Origin: Miltoncostaea sp963771025
GTDB lineage: Bacteria; Actinomycetota; Thermoleophilia; Miltoncostaeales; Miltoncostaeaceae
DNA length: 64,000 nucleotides
Direction of reading: 5' to 3'
NCBI GenBank assembly: GCA_963771025.1
Contig: CAVYRL010000002.1
Span: 248,001 to 312,000, forward strand
Shown here: positions 22,669 to 30,723 of the stretch, piece by piece
Layout: every line of letters begins with the position of its first letter
Numbering within the stretch: position 1 is the first letter of the stretch
Translations under genes and position numbers: made by a program
The notes under the pieces: generated by a model
What the model saw: the letters and a program-made list of their open reading frames with translations, nothing else
Database searches by the model: none
What the model was told of the DNA's origin: nothing

Positions 22669-23772
22669 ATGACGCCCACCTCCACCCGCAGCGCAGTCGA
22701 GATCGCCCTGCCGGATGTCGAGGAGATGCGCGCTCTCGCGGCGGAGGGGCGCGAGAAAGGCGTGCTGACCTACGACGAGATCGTGGGCGCGCTGCAGGAC
22801 GCGGACGTCACCAAGGAGCAGATCGAGGACTTCTACTCGCATCTGGTCGAGGTCGGCGTCGAGGTGCTGGATGCGGATGGCGAGGTCATCGCCCGCGGCG
22901 CGGCCACCCAGACCGAGCGGCCGCCCGAGCTCGATCTCGCCGTGGAGCCCAGCCTCGACAGCCTCCGCCTGTACCTGCGCGAGATCGGGCGGGTCCCCCT
23001 GCTCACCGCCGGGGAGGAGGTGGCCCTCGCGAAGCGCATCGAGCGGGGCGACATGGTGGCCAAGCAGGCGATGGTCGAGGCCAACCTGCGTCTCGTCGTG
23101 AGCATCGCCAAGGGCTACCTGGGCCGTGGCCTCTCGTTCCTCGACCTCATCCAGGAGGGCAGCCTCGGTCTGATCCGCGCGGTCGAGAAGTTCGACTACC
23201 GGCGCGGGTTCAAGTTCTCGACGTACGCCACCTGGTGGATCCGCCAGGCCGTGACGCGCGCGATCGCCGACAAGGCCCGGACCATCCGGATCCCGGTGCA
23301 CATGGTCGAGAAGCTCAACAAGGTGGTCCACCTCGAGCGCCAGATGGTGCAGCGCCTCGGCCGGGAGCCCCGCGCGGAGGAGATCGCCGAGGAGCTCCGC
23401 ATGAGCCCCGACGAGGTGCGCGACATCCTGCGCATGGCGCAGCTGCCGGTGAGCCTCGAGAAGCCGATCGGCGAGGAGGAGGACTCCGAGCTCGGGGACT
23501 TCGTGGAGGACGAGGCGGCCGCGTCGCCCTTCGACGAGGCCTCGGTCAACCTGCGCCACACCGACATCATGCGTGCCCTCGACGCCCTTCCCGACCGTGA
23601 GCGCAAGGTGATCGAGCTGCGCTTCGGCCTCCAGGGCGAGCAGCCGCGCACCCTCGAGGAGGTCGGGCGCGCCTTCGGCGTCACCCGCGAGCGCATCCGT
23701 CAGATCGAGAACAACACGCTCAAGAAGCTCGAGGCGCTCCCCGAGGCTCAGGCGCTGCGCGACTCGGCGTAG
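22669..23772 (+). CDS. sigA: RNA polymerase primary (RpoD/SigA-type) sigma factor
   Basis: 367 residues. Region 1.1-like N-terminus (30-80), region 1.2 at 98-128 (LRLYLREIGRVPLLTAGEE), region 2 at about 138-215 with the highly conserved ANLRLVVSIAKGYLGRGLSF, DLIQEGSLGLIRAVEKFDY and FSTYATWWIRQAVTRAIA, region 3, and region 4 with RTLEEVGRAFGVTRERIRQIE as -35-binding helix-turn-helix. Full set of regions fits the housekeeping factor; the short N-terminus and lack of a long region 1.1 leave an SigB-like primary-type alternative open. Convergent overlap of 25 bases with the response regulator gene. Confidence 0.93.
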   Translation: MTPTSTRSAVEIALPDVEEMRALAAEGREKGVLTYDEIVGALQDADVTKEQIEDFYSHLVEVGVEVLDADGEVIARGAATQTERPPELDLAVEPSLDSLRLYLREIGRVPLLTAGEEVALAKRIERGDMVAKQAMVEANLRLVVSIAKGYLGRGLSFLDLIQEGSLGLIRAVEKFDYRRGFKFSTYATWWIRQAVTRAIADKARTIRIPVHMVEKLNKVVHLERQMVQRLGREPRAEEIAEELRMSPDEVRDILRMAQLPVSLEKPIGEEEDSELGDFVEDEAAASPFDEASVNLRHTDIMRALDALPDRERKVIELRFGLQGEQPRTLEEVGRAFGVTRERIRQIENNTLKKLEALPEAQALRDSA

Positions 23773-24506
23773 GGCCCGGACATCTCGTCGCCGGGCATCC
23801 GGCGCGGGATGGCGAGGAAGCGGTAGCCGACGCCGTGGAAGGTCTGGATGTAGGTGAAGTTGCCGCCCACCTCGTCCACCTTGCGCCGCAGGCGCCGCAC
23901 CAGCACGTCGACCGACCGGTCGCCATGACCGCGCTCGCCGCCCCACACGCGGCGGAAGATCTCGTCGCGCGAGAGCGCGCGGTCACGCGCCTCGGCCAGC
24001 GTCCACAGGAGCTTGAACTCGAGCGGTGTCAGGGAGGCCGGGCGCCCAGAGACGATCACCGACATGCGCTCGGGGTCGATGCTGATCTCGCCCTCGGCGA
24101 TCGGCAGCCGCTCGGATTGCGAGCTCTCCAGAGCCGTGCGCCGCAGCGCCGCCGTCACGCGGGCGAGCAGCTCGCGCATGGAGAACGGCTTGCTCATGAC
24201 ATCGTCGGCGCCCAGGGAGAGCACCTCGACGCGGTCGTGCTCGTTGGTGCGCGCGCTGACCACGATGATCGGAAGGCGCGGCGACCACTCGCGCGCCTGG
24301 CGGATCACATGCCAGCCGTCGGCTCCGGGGAGCATCAGGTCGAGCACGACCGCGTCCGGGGCGCCCGTGCGCAGCGAGCGGAGACCGGCGAGGCCATCGG
24401 AGGCGATCGTCGCCTCGAATCCGGCGGCGCGCATGTGGAAGCCGATCGCCTCGGCGGTGCTCTCATCGTCTTCGACGATCAGCACCCTCATCGGTCGGGC
24501 GTCCAT
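23748..24506 (-). CDS. OmpR/PhoB-family response regulator
   Basis: 252 residues. Receiver domain with acidic pair at 13-14, phospho-acceptor Asp 56 (VVLDLMLPGADGW) and Lys 106 (SKPFSMRELLARV); C-terminal winged helix with ASLTPLEFKLLWTLAE, RDRALSRDEIFRRVWG and RSVDVLVRRLRRKVD. No histidine kinase gene is adjacent. Divergent from pstS with Pho-box-like repeats in the shared intergenic region, so a PhoB/PhoP-like phosphate regulator is likely, by context. TATCCT lies 8 bases before the ATG (leaderless). Confidence 0.92.
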   Translation of the reverse strand: MDARPMRVLIVEDDESTAEAIGFHMRAAGFEATIASDGLAGLRSLRTGAPDAVVLDLMLPGADGWHVIRQAREWSPRLPIIVVSARTNEHDRVEVLSLGADDVMSKPFSMRELLARVTAALRRTALESSQSERLPIAEGEISIDPERMSVIVSGRPASLTPLEFKLLWTLAEARDRALSRDEIFRRVWGGERGHGDRSVDVLVRRLRRKVDEVGGNFTYIQTFHGVGYRFLAIPRRMPGDEMSGPYAESRSA

Positions 24507-24514
24507 GTCGCCGG

Positions 24515-24520
24515 AGGATA
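24515..24520 (-). promoter_or_regulatory. -10 box of the response regulator gene
   Basis: TATCCT, then 8 bases, then ATG at 24506. The -35 position is poor, and the direct repeats at 24553-24588 begin just upstream, as expected for an activator-dependent promoter. Confidence 0.5.
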
Positions 24521-24552
24521 GGGCGGTCCACGGGGCGCTTCGTCGCCGTGCG

Positions 24553-24588
24553 GTGACGATGATGTGAACGACGGTGAACGGCGTGAAA
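24553..24588. promoter_or_regulatory. Pho-box-like direct repeats, regulator-proximal
   Basis: Four GTGA-type units at 24553 (GTGACG), 24564 (GTGAAC), 24574 (GTGAAC) and 24583 (GTGAAA), spaced 11, 10 and 9 bases. The complement TTCAC matches actinobacterial PHO-box half sites. Confidence 0.55.
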
Positions 24589-24604
24589 CCGGGCCGCGGA
24601 TCGC

Positions 24605-24643
24605 GTGTTACACGGGGTCGGGGCGGTGTCACGAGCGTGTCAC
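24605..24643. promoter_or_regulatory. Pho-box-like direct repeats, pstS-proximal
   Basis: Two identical GTGTCAC units (24626-24632 and 24637-24643) with 11-base period form the 7-N4-7 arrangement known from PhoP/RegX3-type sites; a weaker GTGTTAC lies at 24605-24611. They end 22 bases before the TAGCTT box, about where a -35 would be. Confidence 0.6.
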
Positions 24644-24665
24644 CTGGGCGCCGGGGGGCCGGTGT

Positions 24666-24671
24666 TAGCTT
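24666..24671 (+). promoter_or_regulatory. -10 box of the pst operon
   Basis: TAGCTT about 83 bases before the pstS GTG; no -35 consensus, consistent with activation from the adjacent repeats. Confidence 0.45.
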
Positions 24672-24753
24672 CGCGCCGCTCCGCCCGCCGGGTGGAGTGG
24701 ACCGGACTATCGGTGGAGGCCGTCGCGCCTCCCGAAGAAGGAGTGTCTGCTCG

Positions 24754-25848
24754 GTGAATAGAACTCTGCGCAAGTCGCTCGTCGCCGCCGTGGCCGGCGG
24801 CGCCATGCTGGCGGTTCCCGCGCTGGCATCCGCCGCCGTCACGGGAGCCGGCTCGAGCTTCGCCGCCACGGCCTACACCAGCTGGTGTCAGGACTCGGGC
24901 CTCTGCAGCTACACGTCGAAGGGCTCATCGGGCGGCATCAACGATCTGATCAACGGTGTCGTCGACTGGGCCGGGTCCGACGCCCCGCTCACCCCCGACC
25001 AGGCCGCCGCCCTCTCGAGCAAGCGCGGCGGGGCGAAGCCGCTCTACTTCCCGACCTTCATCGGCGCGATCACGGTGCCCACGCACATCGACGGGGTGTC
25101 CAAGGGCATCAACATCGACGGCAAGGTGCTCGCCGATGTGTTCCGCGGCGCCATCACCAACTGGAGCGACGCGCGGATCCGCTCGGCCAATCGGGGCGTC
25201 ACGCTGCCCAACGCCCCGATCACCCTGTGCGTTCGCTCGGACGGCTCCGGAACGAGCTACGGATTCACCGGCTACCTCTCCAAGGTGAACCGGAGCTTCA
25301 AATCCTCGATCGGCGCCAGCCAGACGCCCAACTGGCCGTCCAGCGGCGTCACCGTCGTCAAGGGCGCCCGCAACCCGGGCGTCGCCGCCTGCGTCAAGGC
25401 CAACCGCAACTCGATCGGCTACGTGGACATCTCCGACGCCCGCGACGCCGGCCTCACGCCGTTCTTCTCGAAGGTCGGCAAGAGCGAGGTCGTCAAGGTC
25501 CGCCAGAAGAACGGCCGCACGAAGAGCGTCCGCAAGACGGTCTTCATCCTCCCGAGCCGCGGCTCGGCTCAGAAGGCGGGCAACCTCAAGAAGATCAAGC
25601 CCGATCTGACGGTGAGCCTCACCGCCAGTCCGGCGAAGGGCGCCTACCCGATCACGATCACGACCTGGATCGTGACCTACGACAACTACTCCGCCGCCGG
25701 CAAGGCCGGATCGCTCGCCGGCGTCAAGCGGGTGCTCGGCTACGCCTATGCCAGGAGCACGCAGAAGTCGCTCGTGAGCCTCCGGTTCACGCCGCTCTCC
25801 GCACCGCTCCTGGCCGCCGGCAAGGCGCAGATCAAGAAGCTCAAGTAG
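24754..25848 (+). CDS. pstS: Phosphate ABC transporter substrate-binding protein PstS
   Basis: 364 residues. Signal peptide to about residue 27 (ALASA). Phosphate-binding loops are visible: TGAGSSFAA, VDWAGSDAPLT, and RSDGSGTSYGFTGYL. The mature protein captures phosphate outside the membrane for the permease encoded next. Unusual for the family is a basic insertion rich in Lys/Arg (VRQKNGRTKSVRKTV) and a Lys-ending tail, and there is no lipobox Cys, so anchoring may differ from lipoprotein PstS. GTG start with AAGGAG at 24738-24743. Confidence 0.93.
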   Translation: MNRTLRKSLVAAVAGGAMLAVPALASAAVTGAGSSFAATAYTSWCQDSGLCSYTSKGSSGGINDLINGVVDWAGSDAPLTPDQAAALSSKRGGAKPLYFPTFIGAITVPTHIDGVSKGINIDGKVLADVFRGAITNWSDARIRSANRGVTLPNAPITLCVRSDGSGTSYGFTGYLSKVNRSFKSSIGASQTPNWPSSGVTVVKGARNPGVAACVKANRNSIGYVDISDARDAGLTPFFSKVGKSEVVKVRQKNGRTKSVRKTVFILPSRGSAQKAGNLKKIKPDLTVSLTASPAKGAYPITITTWIVTYDNYSAAGKAGSLAGVKRVLGYAYARSTQKSLVSLRFTPLSAPLLAAGKAQIKKLK

Positions 25849-25911
25849 GTGGATGGATCGACGCCGCCGCCGCCGGGCCCACGGGTCCGGCGGCACGGCC
25901 GCCGTCCCTGA
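25849..25911 (+). CDS. 20-codon mini-ORF overlapping the pstCA start
   Basis: GTG directly after the pstS stop, reading a Pro/Arg-rich peptide (VDGSTPPPPGPRVRRHGRRP) and ending in TGA that overlaps the CTG of pstCA as CTGA. It may be a leader peptide coupling pstS to pstCA translation, or the true N-terminus of PstC brought out of frame by a -1 shift or a sequence error. Confidence 0.35.
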   Translation: MDGSTPPPPGPRVRRHGRRP

Positions 25912-27809
25912 GGCGGCCGCCGGCCGGCCTGCTGGCCGACCGGCTCTATCTGGGTCTCACGGTCCTGGCGACCCTGATCTCGCTGGCCGGGATCGGATAC
26001 CTGATCGGGAGGACCGTCGGCCAGGCCGGCCAGGTGTGGAGCACCTACGGCGTCTGGGGCTTCCTGACCGGCACCGAGTGGATCCCCACTCCCGCCGTCG
26101 GCGAGCCGGTGCTCGGGGCGCTCCCCTTCATCTACGGCACGCTGGTCACGAGCGCCATCGCCATGCTCGTCGCCGTGCCGTTGGCCGTCGGTGTCGCGCT
26201 GGCGACCACCGTCTTCATGCCCACCAGGCTGCGCGGGCCGGTCGCCGCGGTCGTCGACCTTCTGGCCGCGGTTCCCTCTGTGGTCTACGGCCTCTGGGGC
26301 GTGCTCGTGCTGGTCCCCGCGGCGCGCCCGGTGCTGGAGTGGATCGCAGACCACTCGCACGGCATCGGGCTCCTCTCCGGGCCGGTGACCTCCGGCTCGT
26401 ACATCCTCGCCGGCCTGGTGCTCGGCATCATGGTGCTGCCGATCGTGGCGGCCATCACCCGCGAGATCATCCTGACGGTCCCATCCGACCAGAAGGAGGC
26501 GGCCTACGCCCTTGGCGCGACGCGCTGGGAGATGGTTCGCTCGGCCATCCTCCCCTGGGCCCGCGCCGGCATCGTCGGGGCCTCGGCGCTCGGCCTCGGT
26601 CGCGCCGTCGGCGAGACGATCGCGATCGCGCTGCTCCTGGGCAACTCCCCCAACATCTTCGGATCTCTGCTCGGCCCGGGCGCGAGCCTGGCGAGCGTCA
26701 TCGCCCTTCAGTTCAACGAGGCCATCGGCATACAGCAGTCGGCGCTGATCGCGCTCGCGGTGGTGCTCTTCGCGTTGGCGTTCGCGATCAACGTGGTCGC
26801 GCGCCTGCTGGTGCGGCGCGGGGCAGGGGAGCCCGGCCGGCTGCGGACGGCGATGGCGGCCCGCCGTTCGGCGCGCATGTCCGGAGAGATCCCCGCCGCC
26901 GCCGGCGCGCCGGCCCCTCCGCGTCCCGACGGGCTCCCCACCGTCTCGACGAGCCGGCGCGTGCGCTCGGGGATCGCCGAGGGCCTGGTCCACCTGTGCC
27001 TCGTCGTGTCGCTGATCCCCCTGGTCCTCATCCTGGGCAAGATCCTCGTCGAGGGCGCGCCCGCGATCTCGTGGAGCTTCTTCACCGAGTTGCCGCCCGC
27101 CGACCCCTTCTCCCCGGGCGGCGGTATCTCCGCGCCCCTGGTCGGCACGCTGATCCTGATGGGCCTCGCGACCGTCCTGTCGGCCCCGTTGGGCATCCTC
27201 GTCGCCCTCTTCATCAACGACGCGGCGACGAGCGGCGGCGATAACCGCCGGCGGATCGGCGCCGGGGTGGGCTTCATCGTGGACGTGCTGCTGGGCGTCC
27301 CCTCCATCGTCGCGGGCATCGTCGTGTACCTGGGCGTGGTCATCGCGATGGGCCACTTCTCGGCGCTCGCCGGGGGGATCGCCCTGGCGATCCTGATGTT
27401 TCCGATCGTCGTACGGGCCACCGACGAGATCCTCAAGCTCGTCCCGACCGCCCAGAAGGAGGCGGCCCTCGCCCTGGGGGCGCCGCGCTGGCGCACGACC
27501 TGGAGCGTCGTGCTCCCGGCGGCCGCGCCCGGGATCCTGACCGGCGTCATGCTGGCCCTGGCACGCGCGTCGGGCGAGACGGCGCCCCTGTTGTTCACGT
27601 CGCTCAGCAACCAGTTCTTCTCGACGGACATCCTGCAGCCGATCGCGGCTCTGCCGCAGCTGATCTTCCGCAATACGATCGAGGTCCAGACGCCGCAGTC
27701 GCTCCAGCTCGCCTGGGGCGCGGCACTGGTCCTGGTGGTGATCGTCCTCGTGCTCAACATCGCGGCCCGCCTGATCGCGGGCCGCGCGATGTCGCCGGTG
27801 TCCCGATGA
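25908..27809 (+). CDS. Fused PstC-PstA phosphate ABC permease
   Basis: 633 residues in one uninterrupted frame. Residues about 1-300 are PstC: first transmembrane helix from LTVLATLISLAGIGYLIG, a channel-forming core with VPSVVYGLWGVLVLVPA, and the ATPase-coupling loop EAAYALGATRWEMV. After a Pro/Ala-rich linker (about 305-350) comes PstA with VPSIVAGIVVYLGV and coupling loop EAALALGAPRWRT. In most bacteria these are two genes. No ATG, GTG or TTG exists before the first helix in this frame; CTG 25908 is the best candidate. An internal ATG at 26878 could restart PstA. Confidence 0.88.
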   Translation: MRRPPAGLLADRLYLGLTVLATLISLAGIGYLIGRTVGQAGQVWSTYGVWGFLTGTEWIPTPAVGEPVLGALPFIYGTLVTSAIAMLVAVPLAVGVALATTVFMPTRLRGPVAAVVDLLAAVPSVVYGLWGVLVLVPAARPVLEWIADHSHGIGLLSGPVTSGSYILAGLVLGIMVLPIVAAITREIILTVPSDQKEAAYALGATRWEMVRSAILPWARAGIVGASALGLGRAVGETIAIALLLGNSPNIFGSLLGPGASLASVIALQFNEAIGIQQSALIALAVVLFALAFAINVVARLLVRRGAGEPGRLRTAMAARRSARMSGEIPAAAGAPAPPRPDGLPTVSTSRRVRSGIAEGLVHLCLVVSLIPLVLILGKILVEGAPAISWSFFTELPPADPFSPGGGISAPLVGTLILMGLATVLSAPLGILVALFINDAATSGGDNRRRIGAGVGFIVDVLLGVPSIVAGIVVYLGVVIAMGHFSALAGGIALAILMFPIVVRATDEILKLVPTAQKEAALALGAPRWRTTWSVVLPAAAPGILTGVMLALARASGETAPLLFTSLSNQFFSTDILQPIAALPQLIFRNTIEVQTPQSLQLAWGAALVLVVIVLVLNIAARLIAGRAMSPVSR

Positions 27810-28666
27810 CCTCCGATCCGGCCCCTCCGACCTCGACTCCCGCGGCCACGCAGGGCGCCTCGAGCTCGCCACCCCCCGTGGCGGACGCGCGGCTGTCGCT
27901 GCAGACCGTCGGCGTCGGCTGCTTCTTCGGGCGCCACCACGCGGTGGAGGGCATCGACCTCAGCTTCCCCGAGAACACCGTCACCGCGATCATCGGGCCG
28001 TCGGGATGCGGCAAGTCCACCTACCTGCGGGCGATCAACCGCATGCACGAGCTGATCCCGAACGCCAGCGTCACCGGCCAGGTGCTGCTCGGCGGCCGGG
28101 ACGTCTACGCACGTGGCGCCGACGCGGTGGCCATCCGGCGCGCCATCGGGATGGTCTTCCAGCGGCCGAACCCGTTCCCCACCAAGTCCGTCGCCGACAA
28201 CATCTGGGCCGGGCCGCGCTACGGGCGCGTCAAGATGCGCCGCGCCGAGCGCGACGAGCTGCTCGAGCGGACGCTGCGCGGTGCCGGCCTGTGGGACGAG
28301 GTCAAGAACCGGCTCTTCGCGCCGGCCGGGGGTCTGTCCGGCGGCCAGCAGCAGCGCCTGTGCATCGCGCGCGCCCTGGCCGTGGAGCCCCGGGTGCTGC
28401 TCATGGACGAGCCCTGCTCCGCGCTCGATCCGCAGTCCACCCTGCGCATCGAGGAGCTCATCGGCGAGCTCAGCTCACGGCTGACGATCATCATCGTCAC
28501 GCACAACATGCAGCAGGCCGCCCGCGTGTCCGACCGCACCGCCTTCTTCACGATCGAGAACGAGGGTGAGCCCGGACGCCTGGTGGAGACCGGGCCCACG
28601 GACCAGATCTTCACCAGGCCGTCCCACCCGCGCACCGAGGCGTACGTCTCCGGCCGCTTCGGCTGA
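27806..28666 (+). CDS. pstB: Phosphate ABC transporter ATPase PstB
   Basis: 286 residues. Walker A GPSGCGKST, Q-loop MVFQRPNPFPTK (characteristic of PstB), signature LSGGQQQRLCIARALA, Walker B VLLMDEPCSALDP and switch His in IVTHNMQQAARVSDR. The first ~30 residues are a Pro/Ser/Ala-rich extension. ATG overlaps the permease stop (ATGA, 27806-27809). No phoU follows; the next gene is convergent 3 bases away. Confidence 0.97.
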   Translation: MTSDPAPPTSTPAATQGASSSPPPVADARLSLQTVGVGCFFGRHHAVEGIDLSFPENTVTAIIGPSGCGKSTYLRAINRMHELIPNASVTGQVLLGGRDVYARGADAVAIRRAIGMVFQRPNPFPTKSVADNIWAGPRYGRVKMRRAERDELLERTLRGAGLWDEVKNRLFAPAGGLSGGQQQRLCIARALAVEPRVLLMDEPCSALDPQSTLRIEELIGELSSRLTIIIVTHNMQQAARVSDRTAFFTIENEGEPGRLVETGPTDQIFTRPSHPRTEAYVSGRFG

Positions 28667-28669
28667 GGC

Positions 28670-29278
28670 TCAGCCCAGCCCCAGGAAGCTCCTGAGGGCG
28701 TCGATCTCCTCGGGGCCCACGCCGTGTCCGCCCGGCCGCACGATCGCGGTCACCTCCGCCCCCGCCCCACGGTAGGCGGCGACCCCGGCCGCGACCCTCT
28801 CCAGGGGCAGGACCGGATCCTCGTCGCCGCCGATGGCCAGCACCGGTCGTCCCCGCAGGCCGCCGAGCGCGTAGACCTCGGGGGGTAGGGGATAGGCGCT
28901 CGAGAGAAGGGCCACCCGATCGACCAGGTCGGGGCGCGCGGCCGCGAGGGCCCCGGCCATCATCCCGCCGTTGGAGAACCCCACCACGCTCATGGGCGTC
29001 GTCAGGTCCCTCTCGGCGACGGTCGCCTCGAGCCACTCCATCAGCTCGGTGAGGCGCAGGTCCAGGCTCTCGGGCACCGGGTTGCCGATGCCCATGTTGC
29101 GGAACCAGGCGAAACCGGGCGGCTGGATCTCCGGGCCGCGGGGCGCCAACACGCCGATGCCCCCGCCGAGAGCCTCGCCCAGGCCGAGCAGGTCGGTCTC
29201 GTGTCCCGCCCGCCCGTGGAGCACGAGCACGGTGGGCGCGCCGGGAGCGGCGGGCAGGTGGCGCGATACCAGGGTCAT
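28670..29278 (-). CDS. Alpha/beta hydrolase, MhqD/YodD-like carboxylesterase
   Basis: 202 residues. Phospholipase/carboxylesterase fold: VLVLHGRAGHETD oxyanion strand, nucleophile Ser in VVGFSNGGMMAGALA, Asp in GGDEDPVLPLERV and His in RPGGHGVGPEEID. Third gene of a coupled operon (ATGA overlap with the upstream gene) whose first gene encodes a ring-cleavage-type dioxygenase; MhqD plays the equivalent role in the hydroquinone-resistance regulon of Bacillus. The substrate here is inferred only. Confidence 0.85.
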   Translation of the reverse strand: MTLVSRHLPAAPGAPTVLVLHGRAGHETDLLGLGEALGGGIGVLAPRGPEIQPPGFAWFRNMGIGNPVPESLDLRLTELMEWLEATVAERDLTTPMSVVGFSNGGMMAGALAAARPDLVDRVALLSSAYPLPPEVYALGGLRGRPVLAIGGDEDPVLPLERVAAGVAAYRGAGAEVTAIVRPGGHGVGPEEIDALRSFLGLG

Positions 29279-29676
29279 GTGGCCTCCCCGGAGGCGGCCG
29301 CCCCCTCGTGTTCGGCCAGGATCTGCTGGGCCACCTCCATCGCGGTCCAGGCGGCCGGGAAGCCGGCCAGGCCGCTCACCGCGATCAGCACCTCGCGAAC
29401 CTCGTCCGGTGTCACGCCGGCGCCCAGCGCGCCGCGGATGTGCAGGCCGAGCTGGGGCTCCGCCCGCAGCGTGGCCGTGATGGCCATCGCCACGATCGAC
29501 CGGTCGCGCCGGCTGAGGCCGGGCCGGTTCCAGAGGTCCCCGAACCCGAACGCCGAGGTCAGCTCCTCGAGGTCGGGCGACACCGAGCGCCAGCGCCCGA
29601 TGGTCTCCTCCCCCAGGTGCAGCTCGGCCAGGGCCCTGCCGCGCGCGAGGCGCTCGTCGGGCGTGGGTGTCGTCAT
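29275..29676 (-). CDS. Carboxymuconolactone decarboxylase-family protein
   Basis: 133 residues. AhpD-like all-helical fold: ELTSAFGFGDLWNRPGLSRR, then RSIVAMAITATLRAEPQLGLH and GVTPDEVREVLIAVSGLAGFPAAW. The CxxC of peroxidase members is absent, so the lactone decarboxylase-type family is closer. It would act on ring-cleavage or quinone-derived products between the two flanking enzymes. Both ends overlap neighbours by ATGA (29673-29676 and 29275-29278). Confidence 0.85.
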   Translation of the reverse strand: MTTPTPDERLARGRALAELHLGEETIGRWRSVSPDLEELTSAFGFGDLWNRPGLSRRDRSIVAMAITATLRAEPQLGLHIRGALGAGVTPDEVREVLIAVSGLAGFPAAWTAMEVAQQILAEHEGAAASGEAT

Positions 29677-30629
29677 CGCTCCTCCTCAATGGCGGTGGAC
29701 GTCATCGGCGCGAGCCCGTGGCGCGGCACGCGCAGCGGGGTGAGCCGCTCCTCGATCGCCGCGCGATAGCTCTCGTACCGCGGGGGCAGGCGCAGCGCCT
29801 CGCCCAGGCTCTCGACCGGCTCGTCCACCGGGAAGCCCGGGCTCTCGGTCGCGATCTCGAACAGCACGGCCCCCGGCTCGCGGAAGTAGATCGAGGCGAA
29901 GTACTGCCGATCGATGACGCCTGTCGGGTGGGCGCCGCCGGCGCGCACCCGCTCGCCCCACGCCGCGTGGTCGGCGTCGGTCGAGGTCCACGCCACGTGA
30001 TGCACCGTGCCCGCCCCGGGCTCGCCGCGCCGGTCCGGCGCGGGGTCGAGCACGTAGACGCCCCGCCGCTCCTCGCCGGCGGTCGCGAACCGCCCGCCGC
30101 CGAGGCTCTCGAAGCCCAGGACGTCGGTCAGGAGGCCCTCGGTGGCCTCCGGCGCGCGGCTGTGGGCCCGGACGCCGGCGATCCCGGTGAGCGCGTGCTC
30201 GACCGGGATGTCGGGCGAGTACGCGGCGCGCGGGGCGCCCTCGGCCTCGGTGCCGGGCACGATCTCGATCGCAAGCCCCTCCGGGTCCGACGACACCAGC
30301 GTGCCGTCGCGCAGGTCCACCGGGCGCCCGGCGTCCCCCAGCCGCTGGGCCCACCACTCGAGGGCGTCCTCCGAGGGCGCCCGCCAGATGATGCGGTGGA
30401 CCATGCCCGGCCCGGGCCGGCCCACCGGCGCGCCGGGGATCTCGAAGAACGTGACGATGCTCCCTGGCGTGCCGGTCTCGTCGCCGAAGTAGAGGTGGTA
30501 CATGTCAGGCGCGTCGAAGTTGACCGTCGTCTTCACGAGCCGCAGCCCCAGCACGGGTACCCAGAAGTCCACCGCGCGCTGTGCGTCGCTCGTGATGGCA
30601 GTGACGTGATGAATGCCGTCGAGGCGCAT
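29673..30629 (-). CDS. Extradiol-dioxygenase-like VOC protein (MhqO/PcpA-type)
   Basis: 318 residues, two glyoxalase/VOC modules: GIHHVTAITSDAQRAVDFWV with YHLYFGDETGTPGSIVTFF, then HHVAWTSTDADHAAW with YFASIYFREPGAVLFEIAT. Metal ligands are the two HH.-type His and the Glu of FEIAT. Close to MhqO/LinE-like hydroquinone dioxygenases. GGAGGGAG lies before the ATG at 30629. The promoter at 30694-30723 carries MarR-type operators and the marR gene is divergent, so induction by electrophilic quinones is likely. Confidence 0.88.
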   Translation of the reverse strand: MRLDGIHHVTAITSDAQRAVDFWVPVLGLRLVKTTVNFDAPDMYHLYFGDETGTPGSIVTFFEIPGAPVGRPGPGMVHRIIWRAPSEDALEWWAQRLGDAGRPVDLRDGTLVSSDPEGLAIEIVPGTEAEGAPRAAYSPDIPVEHALTGIAGVRAHSRAPEATEGLLTDVLGFESLGGGRFATAGEERRGVYVLDPAPDRRGEPGAGTVHHVAWTSTDADHAAWGERVRAGGAHPTGVIDRQYFASIYFREPGAVLFEIATESPGFPVDEPVESLGEALRLPPRYESYRAAIEERLTPLRVPRHGLAPMTSTAIEEER

Positions 30630-30676
30630 CCGGGCTCTCCCTCCGAGGCCGCCCTCCGGGCCGCCTGGTAACGTCG

Positions 30677-30712
30677 TTGCATGAGCAAGCACAATGATAG
30701 TTGATGATGCAA
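30677..30712. promoter_or_regulatory. Two MarR-type operator sites
   Basis: TTGC-ATGA-GCAA (30677-30688) and TTG-ATGATG-CAA (30701-30712), 24 bases apart. The first covers the expected start of the dioxygenase transcript, the second lies between its -35 and -10 boxes. Both also cover the marR start region, giving autoregulation. Confidence 0.6.
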
Positions 30713-30723
30713 GCAAACGTCAA
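30694..30723 (-). promoter_or_regulatory. Promoter of the dioxygenase operon
   Basis: TTGACG (30723-30718), 18-base spacer, TATCAT (30699-30694): one of the clearest sigma-70-type promoters in the window. Confidence 0.7.

Noticed and set aside
28661..28675. Short palindrome across the pstB/hydrolase stop codons as terminator
   Set aside because: Only a 5-bp stem could form with a usable loop; too weak.
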